Positions 1-5,130 of a DNA stretch of 5,192 bases are shown here, in pieces. Each line of letters begins with the position of its first letter. Within the stretch, counting starts at the first letter, position 1. The notes beneath the pieces were generated by a model. The model was not told the DNA's origin. It worked only from the letters and a program-made list of their open reading frames with translations, and did not search any database. A program made the translations under genes and the position numbers. The stretch is from an uncultured Paraglaciecola sp. (GTDB lineage Bacteria > Pseudomonadota > Gammaproteobacteria > Enterobacterales > Alteromonadaceae), in the NCBI GenBank assembly GCA_905479025.1, contig CAJQKX010000762.1, positions 1 through 5,192 of the forward strand, read 5' to 3'.

Positions 1-1289
1 CTGTGATTACATTAGTCACCTTCGCGGCAGCCATTCAGGGTTATCGCGGCAGTATGGCAAAAGCAACCAGCGTATTTGATAATGAATTACGTTCTTTAAC
101 TTATGTATTGGTTAATATCACCGACATGAGTACTCAATCACTAGCGCCTCAACCTGACGCTGCCTTTATCTATCAAATATGGCAACACAACCGATTAATT
201 GTTAGCTCTCATCCAGAACTTAAAGCCGCTATGAGTGATTTCAAAAATGAATTTGATGAGCATAATTTTTTAGCTCAACGTTGGCGTACTTATGGGCATT
301 TTTTTGAATCAGATAATAAATGGGTGTTGGTTGCACAGCCCTTAAACCGGGGTTTCGAGCTGGCAGAAAAAATGATCTTGGCTGCTGTTACACCACTGAT
401 ATTGTGTATTCCATTATTAGCCATTATTATATTTTTATTGGTCAGCACTGGGTTGCGCCCATTGAGGCTTTTATCTGAGAACTTGCGCGCCAAAAAAGCC
501 GATGACCTTAGTCCAATCACACAGCAAAATCAGCAAAACGAACTCAGCCCCGTATTAGAAACTTTGAATCAATTATTTGAGCGATTAAACGCAGCCTTCT
601 CACGAGAAAAACGCTTTGCCTCTGACGCAGCTCATGAATTACGTACCCCATTAAGCGTTTTAAAAATCAATGCCCACAATTTGAGGTTGCAGCTTAGCAA
701 TAACAGAACTTCAAACAGAAATATGCAATACCTGCAAGAAGGTATTGAGCGTATAAGCCATGTAGTAGAACAAATTTTATTGCTCAACCGAACCAATCCT
801 GAACAATACCAAGGCCAATTTAAACAAATACATACTGCTTCACTTTGCAAAACTGTAATAGCCAGTTTATTCCCACAAATTGATGCAAAAAAACAAGAGA
901 TCGAACTAGTTGGTCAAGGCACAAAAATTCAAGGTGATGAGTTTTCTCTGGGTATCTTGTTACAAAATTTAATCTCCAATGCCAGCAAGTATTCGCCTGA
1001 AGGATCATTAATTAGAGTGGTATTGAAGACATTGAATAATCAGGTAATTATTCAAGTAGAGGATTCAGGCCCTGGCATTGATAAATCAGAATATCAACGA
1101 GTGTTTGAACGTTTTTACAGAATTGGGGGTGATCGTCATACTAGCAATACACCCGGATGTGGTTTAGGTTTATCCATTTCCAAGCATATTGCAGAACTGC
1201 ATAATGCTTCATTAAAACTTAGTTGCTCTGAGCAATTATCAGGCTTATCAGTAGAGCTGTTATTGCCACAAGGGCAATACGTTGAATAA
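1..1289 (+). CDS. Two-component sensor histidine kinase (QseC/PmrB-like), 5' partial
   Basis: Inner-membrane sensor kinase that autophosphorylates on histidine and passes the phosphate to a response regulator. The frame is open from the left edge (first full codon at 3, 428 codons visible), so the true start and most of TM1 lie upstream. The order is the tail of TM1 (about residues 1-12), a short periplasmic sensor region ending near 120, TM2 at about 124-149, a HAMP-like linker from RPLRLLSENL (152-161), the HisKA H-box ASDAAHELRTPLSVLK with phospho-accepting His at about 211, the N-box QNLISNASKYSPEG (321-334), the G1 box DSGPG (354-358), the F-box FERFYRIGG (368-376), and the G2 box GCGLGLSISKHIAELH (385-400). 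All catalytic boxes are intact. The stop lies 4 bases before the cupredoxin ATG, so the genes are probably cotranscribed. The partner regulator is presumably upstream of the window. The ligand is unknown; the neighbours suggest a metal or envelope signal, which is inference. Confidence 0.93.
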   Translation, partial: VITLVTFAAAIQGYRGSMAKATSVFDNELRSLTYVLVNITDMSTQSLAPQPDAAFIYQIWQHNRLIVSSHPELKAAMSDFKNEFDEHNFLAQRWRTYGHFFESDNKWVLVAQPLNRGFELAEKMILAAVTPLILCIPLLAIIIFLLVSTGLRPLRLLSENLRAKKADDLSPITQQNQQNELSPVLETLNQLFERLNAAFSREKRFASDAAHELRTPLSVLKINAHNLRLQLSNNRTSNRNMQYLQEGIERISHVVEQILLLNRTNPEQYQGQFKQIHTASLCKTVIASLFPQIDAKKQEIELVGQGTKIQGDEFSLGILLQNLISNASKYSPEGSLIRVVLKTLNNQVIIQVEDSGPGIDKSEYQRVFERFYRIGGDRHTSNTPGCGLGLSISKHIAELHNASLKLSCSEQLSGLSVELLLPQGQYVE

Positions 1290-1293
1290 ACCT

Positions 1294-1652
1294 ATGAACA
1301 AATTAATAGGTATCACCGCCCTATTCTTTGGCGTGTTTGCCAATCATTGTTGGCGGCTGTTGCTGAGTATCATATTCAACTCAAGGATCACCTCTTTTTT
1401 CCATCACAGATCATCATTCCGGCAAACCAAAAAGTAAAATTAGTGATCAACAATCAAGACAATACTCCAGAGGAATTCGATAGTTTTTCACTCAATAGAG
1501 ATAAGGTTATTTTTGCCAATAATACAGCAATCATATTTATTGGCCCACTGAAGCCTGGCGAATACAAATTTTTTGGTGAGTATAACCCTAATACTGCACG
1601 CGGCATTGTGATTGTTGAACATCAAAAGCAAAAGGCTGCAGATGTTAATTAA
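1294..1652 (+). pseudogene. Secreted cupredoxin-like protein of an FTR1 cluster, frameshifted in its signal peptide
   Basis: Two frames combine into one protein. From ATG 1294 the reading is MNKLIGITALFFGVFAN, a good signal-peptide start, but it then runs off frame. The mature part reads from about 1344/1347 in the next frame: SLLAAVA followed by EYHIQLKDHLFFPS. Adding one base near 1344 (for example aat-Tca-ttg) gives a continuous 119-residue precursor with plausible cleavage after AVA. The mature domain is a single cupredoxin_1-type beta sandwich containing NQDNTPEEFDSFSLNRDKV and GPLKPGEYKFFGEYNPNTA, a signature I associate with the small periplasmic cupredoxins next to FTR1 permeases. In relatives I recall His in the GEFHP motif; here it is GEYNP, so copper binding is doubtful. 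As the sequence stands, translation could start only at TTG 1347, giving a 101-residue protein without a secretion signal. The 3' end overlaps the permease start by 11 bases. Family assignment is fairly secure; the lesion is either real decay or a sequencing error. Confidence 0.8.
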
Positions 1653-2423
1653 TACGTTTATTTTATTTTTACGGGATGCGTTACCGATATTTGTATTGGT
1701 TGTTTATTTATATGTTCACCTGCCAGCAACTAAGTTGTGGCTATTATTGTGTATGCTAGTCGGTGCCCTTTTGAGCCTAATCTATATTAATCAAATCCAT
1801 TTAATTGGTCATTGGTTTGATGGTAAAGGCATTGAATTATCATTGTGGATATGTCAGATATTTGTCTACTTGTTAGCCTTGGTTTTAGGGTATGGATTAA
1901 ACCAAAATCGGACTTCGAATAAGCAGTATTTATATTGGGCTGCTGGCATAATGGTCAGCCTAACCTTAGTCTCCAAAGGCAGTAATTTCATTTTGTACTT
2001 CGATGGTTATTTGAACCAGAGCAATGCAATACAATCCATGTTACTTGGTACATTTTTGGGTCTAGGTATTTGTCTAAGCTTAGCTATATTGTTGTATCTA
2101 AGCGCAAAATTGTTAAAACAGCAGTTTGGCCCTTGGTCAACATGGTTATTAGTTCATATTTACGTTACTGGCCAACTCGTCAACGCTTTACCTTTACTGG
2201 TTCAGGTCGACTTTATTGATGCATCAGCCACAGCTTGGAATATTGTCAATATTTTGTTAGCAATGAATTTGAATATGGTCGTTTATTTAACGTGTTATTT
2301 GGCTATCAGGCAGCACCATCTATTGCTCAAGTGATTGTCTATACTCTTGCATTATTCACTCCTCTACTTATTTTTTATTGGCTTAAGCTAGATTCAGCTC
2401 CCCACTCAGGTATCAAAAAATGA
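1642..2423 (+). pseudogene. FTR1-like inner-membrane permease, C-terminal frameshift
   Basis: Multi-spanning membrane protein. The start is ATG 1642, 11 bases inside the preceding gene, with AAAGG about 8 bases upstream. The first frame gives 230 residues (stop 2332-2334) with hydrophobic segments near 3-27, 33-50, 67-87, 97-118, 133-158 and 166-186. The expected FTR1 C-terminus lies in the next frame: SNEFEYGRLFNVLFGYQA, then APS and a last hydrophobic helix, ending at TGA 2421-2423. Inserting one base in 2251-2262 joins NIVNIL to VSNEFEYG and yields 260 residues, close to the usual FTR1/EfeU size with seven helices. LFGYQA.PS is the conserved end of FTR1 proteins. Oddly, neither iron-binding REXXE motif is present: the first site reads LRDALPIFVL and the second LVSKGSNFILYF. 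Even the intact ancestor may therefore not have been a standard Fe3+ permease. ATGA overlap with the next gene indicates translational coupling. Confidence 0.8.
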
Positions 2424-3127
2424 AAGCCTTTTATCGCGTATCTTTCGCGCTTTTATACTATCTATCTTGCATGTCAATAAGTTGGGCTGACGGCTTTCCA
2501 GTTGACAAGGTTTATCATCCTTATGTATTGGCTAATGAGCGAGAGTTGGAATGGCGTTTTATCTCGAGGCAAAACAACAATGGCAATGTGTTGGCTCAAC
2601 GCTTTGCTTATGGACATGCCATTTCAGAATATCTGACAATTGAAGGTTATATCGTAGGAGAAAGAGACGACACTGGCGATTTTGGTTTGCAAGCTTATGA
2701 AATTGAGGTTCGCTGGATGTTAACTGACCAAGGAGAACTATGGGCAGATTGGGGAATGTTGTTCGAGCTTGAAAAACAACATAAAAAAGATAATTACGAA
2801 TTTACAACTGGCCTTTTATTTGAAAAAGAATTTACATAAACTAGTTTAACGATCAACGCATTGCTCGTTTATGAATGTGGAAAAAGCATTCAAAATGAAT
2901 TTGAAACAGAAATAAGACTCAAGTATCGCTATCGGTATCTACCTGCCTTACAACCTTATATCGAAATCTACACTGGTGAAGATTTTATTGGTCTAGGGCC
3001 TGGTTTTATGGGGATTCATCGATACGAAGGACAGAAACAACTAAAATGGGAATTAGCGTTTATTGCTGGGCTAAACGGAGACTCTAAAGATCACACCCTT
3101 AGATTCGCCTTGGAGTACGAATTTTAG
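2420..3127 (+). pseudogene. Small outer-membrane beta-barrel-like protein, interrupted by in-frame TAA
   Basis: Not recognised as a named family. It starts at ATG 2420, overlapping the permease stop (ATGA), with AGG 9 bases upstream. An N-terminal signal peptide MKAFYRVSFALLYYLSCMSI ends at a plausible SWA/DG cleavage site (residue 23). The rest is rich in alternating polar/aromatic stretches such as ELEWRFISR, YEIEVRWML, WADWGMLFELE and LKYRYRYLPALQPYIEIYT, and ends in LRFALEYEF. A terminal Phe after a beta strand is typical of outer-membrane barrels. The frame is broken at codon 140 by TAA (2837-2839). The same frame continues as TSLTINALLVYE and stays open to TAG 3125-3127, so the intact product would be about 235 residues. 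An AAA-to-TAA change (Lys to stop) would explain it. The truncated 139-residue product would lose nearly half the barrel. Its role is unknown; as third gene after a cupredoxin and FTR1-like permease it may act in the same envelope transport process. Confidence 0.75.
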
Positions 3128-3186
3128 TTCTGCTTCAGCACTTTTCGTCTACAATAGCGCTAACATAATAGAGCTTGAAGATTCCA

Positions 3187-3462
3187 ATGAAAGCCTGTGC
3201 CTGCCATATTTTAGTCAAAAACAAAGTCCTAGCTGACAAGCTAAAAACCCAACTAGAAAAAGGAGGTAACTTTCATCAACTAGCCAAAAAACATTCTATC
3301 TGTCCATCAGGTAAAAAAGGTGGTGACTTAGGTGAATTCAGCCCCGGCACTATGGTCAAAACATTTGATAATGTGGTGTTTAAAAAAGAAATACTGACAG
3401 TACACGGGCCACTCAAAACCCAATTTGGTTTTCATTTGATTAAGACACTTTATCGAAACTGA
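3187..3462 (+). CDS. ppiC: Parvulin-type peptidyl-prolyl cis-trans isomerase C
   Basis: Small rotamase that catalyses cis-trans isomerisation of the peptide bond before proline, assisting protein folding. The 91-residue product has no signal peptide and consists of a single parvulin domain. Recognisable blocks are [45 protein letters not shown] and the C-terminal [18 protein letters not shown]. These match E. coli PpiC (93 residues) nearly block for block, including the H..L start of the fold, the S-x-CPSG loop and the F/H pocket residues. ATG 3187 is chosen because it places HILV at the expected position; GAAG six bases upstream is a modest ribosome-binding site. A TTG at 3175 would add four residues with no family support. 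It begins 59 bases after the barrel gene and is intact, unlike the three preceding genes. A TACAAT at 3150-3155 could be a -10, but no convincing -35 is visible. Confidence 0.95.
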   Translation: MKACACHILVKNKVLADKLKTQLEKGGNFHQLAKKHSICPSGKKGGDLGEFSPGTMVKTFDNVVFKKEILTVHGPLKTQFGFHLIKTLYRN

Positions 3463-3466
3463 ATAT

Positions 3467-3752
3467 AGATTGGGCTAATGGAGCTTACTCAAATGTGATA
3501 GGCAGAAAGGGTAAGCAACGAGTGCCGCTTTTATTTTTGTAAAAAAAGCACGCTTTGCGCCATAGTCAAGATGGTTTTTAAATCTGAATATCTGGGAACA
3601 CATAATTATGCTTTAATAAAAGCAATATTCATAGCTGAGCAGCACAGCATCGAAGACACTTATTTTCATTTTGAATTTCATCAAAACCGCTAAGTAATTT
3701 AAAAAACTGCTGACTTTCAATCCCTCAAGCATATAAAAAGAAAGCCCAATCT
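3467..3752. repeat. 10-bp inverted repeat pair bracketing 286 bp
   Basis: AGATTGGGCT at 3467-3476 is an exact inverted copy of AGCCCAATCT at 3743-3752. The pair sits at the two ends of the ppiC-regulator intergenic region. This could mark a small non-autonomous element, but internal arms do not extend the match and no exact target duplication is seen (flanks are GAATAT on the left and CGAAATAT on the right). A chance match is quite possible. Confidence 0.25.
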
Positions 3753-3783
3753 CGAAATATAAGGCAACATAAATTGTAATTTT

Positions 3784-3814
3784 TTGAAAAATAATGATTC
3801 ATGTTGTCTATACT
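3784..3814 (+). promoter_or_regulatory. Putative sigma-70 promoter of the CadC-like regulator gene
   Basis: TTGAAA (3784-3789) and TATACT (3809-3814) resemble -35 and -10 boxes. The spacer is 19 bases, longer than the optimal 17. Transcription would start near 3821, giving a leader of about 28 bases before ATG 3849. The -10 falls inside the extra codons of a possible upstream ATG at 3801, which argues against that start. Confidence 0.4.
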
Positions 3815-3837
3815 TGTAAAATTAGGGAAATCTTGCA

Positions 3838-3843
3838 AAGGGA
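3838..3843 (+). promoter_or_regulatory. Ribosome-binding site deciding the regulator start
   Basis: AAGGGA lies five bases before ATG 3849. No comparable purine motif precedes the in-frame ATG at 3801. The protein from 3849 begins MRYQFNSFEID, which is where CadC/OmpR-type winged-helix domains normally begin. Confidence 0.6.
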
Positions 3844-3848
3844 ATGAA

Positions 3849-4712
3849 ATGCGTTATCAATTCAACAGCTTTGAAATTGATACACTTCAGTTTAAATTGT
3901 TTTTTGCTGGCAAAGCTAAAGCTATTGAACCTAAAGATTTTGATCTCATTGTGTATTTAATCAAGAATCGCCATCGAACAGTGACCAGAGAAGAAATATT
4001 TAACGCTGTCTGGCAAGGGCAAATTGTCTGTGATTCGACATTAAGTAACCACATAAAATCAATTAGAAAAATTCTGGGTGACAACGGTGAAGAACAAAAC
4101 CTTATCTCTACGATTAGAGGCCGAGGTTACCAGTTTATTGCCACAACTAAGGAACTATCAGATAAAGAAAATTCTATTTTCCAATCTACCTTACGCACAA
4201 AACTTATCTGGAAAATCCTTATATTCATTTTTTTATTACTGACTACAATTCTTGTTTTTTCTAACTTAGACGCTCCAGAAATTAAGCAAAATTCAATTGT
4301 AGTATTACCTTTCCTTAATTTGAGTGGCGATCCGAACTACGAATACTTCTCTGATGGTGTTTCTGACGCTATATTAAATGGGCTATCCAGTGCAGAAAGT
4401 TTATACGTAGTCTCTCATTCATCTTCGTTTCGTTTTAAAGATACAGAAATTGATATCTCCGATGTTGCTAAGCAATTAGGGGTTACTTATGTATTAGAAG
4501 GCTCAGTTAGAAAATCAGAGACCACAATCATGATAACCGTCCAGTTAATAGAGGCCAAAAAGGATCGCCAAATATGGGGTGCGACTTTCAATAGAGAAAA
4601 TAACAATATTTTAGCTATGCAAACTGAAATTTCAACGGTGATTGTAGATGCGGTAAAAAACGCTTTAGCTACTAATAATGACCTTACTCAACTTAACATT
4701 CCCCCCCTATGA
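3849..4712 (+). CDS. CadC-like transmembrane winged-helix regulator with FlgO/TolB-N-type domain, C-terminally truncated
   Basis: Membrane-anchored transcription regulator that would bind DNA through its cytoplasmic head while sensing in the periplasm. The 287-residue product has an OmpR/PhoB-type winged helix at about 3-97 (EPKDFDLIVYLIKN, then TREEIFNAVW, STLSNHIKSIRKILGD and STIRGRGYQF as recognition helix and wing). One transmembrane helix lies at about 119-138. A periplasmic domain follows at 148-275, with IVVLPFLNLSGDPNYEYFSD, GVSDAILNGLS, AKQLGVTYVLEGSVRKS and DRQIWGATFNRE. This block is typical of the FlgO/TolB-N-like domain found in adenylate-cyclase-like and CadC-like regulators. 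Relatives usually continue into several TPR repeats; here the frame stops at TGA 4710-4712 just after a C7 tract, so the TPR half is absent. The adjoining sequence does not encode TPRs in any frame I read, suggesting loss by insertion or deletion rather than a simple frameshift. Function of the truncated form is uncertain. Confidence 0.85.
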   Translation: MRYQFNSFEIDTLQFKLFFAGKAKAIEPKDFDLIVYLIKNRHRTVTREEIFNAVWQGQIVCDSTLSNHIKSIRKILGDNGEEQNLISTIRGRGYQFIATTKELSDKENSIFQSTLRTKLIWKILIFIFLLLTTILVFSNLDAPEIKQNSIVVLPFLNLSGDPNYEYFSDGVSDAILNGLSSAESLYVVSHSSSFRFKDTEIDISDVAKQLGVTYVLEGSVRKSETTIMITVQLIEAKKDRQIWGATFNRENNNILAMQTEISTVIVDAVKNALATNNDLTQLNIPPL

Positions 4713-4714
4713 GT

Positions 4715-4876
4715 TTAGCCGAGATAATTTAAAAATAGTCCTGCAACGTTTCTAATGTGAAACGCCATAGCGCAAGCGATTTCAAACTTGAAAAACACAG
4801 CTCGAGATGTTGATGAAAGTGAATGCCGCGTCAAGTTAGCAATGATGCCTTTACGTTCCTGCCGAAGAACAAAGCG
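4715..4876 (-). pseudogene. Reverse-strand coding-like remnant, origin unknown
   Basis: Reading the minus strand, 53 sense codons run from just after a TAA (complement of 4877-4879) to a TAA at the complement of 4715-4717. The product reads RFVLRQERKGIIANLTRHSL and continues to AFHIRNVAGLFLNYLG at its end. There is no ATG near its upstream end (the only one is at codon 37) and no ribosome-binding site, so it would be a fragment rather than a gene. It abuts the truncated 3' end of the regulator with only a few bases between. I have an unverified impression that similar text recurs in marine gammaproteobacterial genomes, as expected for the terminal part of a repeated or mobile element. I do not assign a family. 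It could also be a chance open frame. Confidence 0.35.
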
Positions 4877-4886
4877 TTACTTAATA

Positions 4887-4911
4887 TAACTAGGAGTTTT
4901 GTATCTAGTTA
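4887..4911. repeat. Inverted repeat TAACTAG/CTAGTTA
   Basis: A perfect 7-base inverted repeat (4887-4893 and 4905-4911) with an 11-base loop. An imperfect match of A/T bases extends further outward. It is the first of three neighbouring hairpins. Confidence 0.5.
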
Positions 4912-4915
4912 AATA

Positions 4916-4952
4916 TAGCTTATTATGAAACAAAATTTTGATGTGTAAGCTA
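4916..4952. repeat. Inverted repeat TAGCTTA/TAAGCTA enclosing a palindrome
   Basis: A perfect 7-base inverted repeat (4916-4922 and 4946-4952). Inside it lies the perfect 10-base palindrome CAAAATTTTG (4931-4940). It starts only four bases after the previous hairpin. Confidence 0.5.
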
Positions 4953-4958
4953 AGCATG

Positions 4959-4987
4959 AATAAACCTAAGTGTAATTTTCGTTTATT
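4959..4987. repeat. Inverted repeat AATAAAC/GTTTATT
   Basis: A perfect 7-base inverted repeat (4959-4965 and 4981-4987) with a 15-base loop. Arms are AT-rich and the downstream sequence TTATAG is not a proper T run, so a terminator call is weak. Confidence 0.4.
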
Positions 4988-4993
4988 TTATAG

Positions 4994-5075
4994 CCTGTGA
5001 AAATCCCTAAAAGTTTGTTGTGGCTCCCTTAGCTACTTATCCCCTGTGACTTACCTTTCAGACAAGCTGTTGTGG
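4994..5075. repeat. Duplicated motif pair CCTGTGA...TGTTGTGG
   Basis: CCTGTGA at 4994-5000 is followed 15 bases later by TGTTGTGG (5016-5023). The same two motifs recur at 5043-5049 and 5068-5075 with 18 bases between. The second TGTTGTGG begins the sequence leading into the IS3-type leader, so the first may be a related end sequence or an old partial duplication. Confidence 0.35.
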
Positions 5076-5100
5076 TTGAATTAACCGGACACTTCAATAA

Positions 5101-5114
5101 AGGATTATAATCCT
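5101..5114 (+). promoter_or_regulatory. 14-bp perfect palindrome containing a TATAAT -10 box
   Basis: AGGATTATAATCCT is its own reverse complement and contains consensus TATAAT at 5106-5111. It lies 16 bases before the OrfA ATG and is the likely -10 of the element's transposase promoter. No good -35 is present at 17 bases. The symmetry could also serve as an operator. Confidence 0.4.
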
Positions 5115-5121
5115 GTTAATT

Positions 5122-5128
5122 GAGGTGA
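5122..5128 (+). promoter_or_regulatory. Ribosome-binding site of the IS3 OrfA
   Basis: GAGGTGA is a strong Shine-Dalgarno match; its GAGG core ends five bases before ATG 5131 and fixes that start. Confidence 0.65.
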
Positions 5129-5130
5129 AT

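Larger units (their letters stand above)
3463..3848. other. Gene-free interval between ppiC and the CadC-like regulator
   Basis: I see no convincing gene here. The longest small frame I found is a 40-codon reverse-strand frame starting at ATG near 3732, with no ribosome-binding site and no recognisable domain. The interval holds short inverted repeats: GCTTAC/GTAAGC (3484-3489 with 3511-3516), GTGC/GCAC around a T/A-rich centre (3522-3551), and TGCTTT-AATA-AAAGCA (3609-3624). None is followed by a clear T run, so I call no terminator. A perfect 10-base inverted repeat (AGATTGGGCT 3467-3476, AGCCCAATCT 3743-3752) nearly brackets the whole interval. The regulator's promoter lies at the right end. 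Confidence 0.6.
4713..5130. other. Gene-free interval between truncated regulator and IS3-family element
   Basis: No intact gene is visible on either strand. From left to right it holds a stop-free reverse-strand remnant (4715-4876), three successive hairpin-capable inverted repeats (4887-4987), a duplicated pair of short motifs (4994-5075) and the leader of an IS3-type transposase with a 14-bp palindrome. It looks like accumulated mobile-element debris rather than a normal promoter region. Confidence 0.6.

Noticed and set aside
290..1008. Reverse-strand open frames within the kinase gene
   Set aside because: They lie opposite a kinase with all conserved boxes, show no domain character and are shadows.
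2235..2423. Separate 62-codon gene overlapping the permease
   Set aside because: It starts at a TTG inside the permease without a ribosome-binding site, and its sequence is the missing FTR1 C-terminus, so it is the frameshifted tail of the same gene.
2861..3127. Separate 88-codon gene after the barrel protein
   Set aside because: It is in the same frame as the upstream part, separated only by one TAA and seven sense codons, and lacks its own signal peptide and start signals.
3175..3186. TTG start for ppiC at 3175
   Set aside because: PpiC proteins begin a few residues before the HILV strand; ATG 3187 fits that and TTG is a weaker start.
3522..3551. Rho-independent terminator after ppiC
   Set aside because: Only a 4-bp outer stem with an internal loop and A/T pairs is possible, and no T run follows on either strand.
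3801..3848. Upstream ATG of the regulator at 3801
   Set aside because: It overlaps the probable -10 box, lacks a ribosome-binding site, and adds 16 residues before the normal beginning of the winged-helix domain.
3887..4084. 65-codon reverse-strand open frame
   Set aside because: It is antisense to the regulator's well-conserved winged-helix domain and has no recognisable product.
4713..4755. Genuine C-terminal extension of the regulator by a -1 frameshift at C7
   Set aside because: It adds only about 17 residues, does not resemble TPR sequence, and the same bases read as a longer open frame on the reverse strand.
4887..4990. Integron attC site or CRISPR array
   Set aside because: The inverted repeats have unrelated arms, no integron core-site consensus is recognisable and there are no regularly spaced identical repeats.
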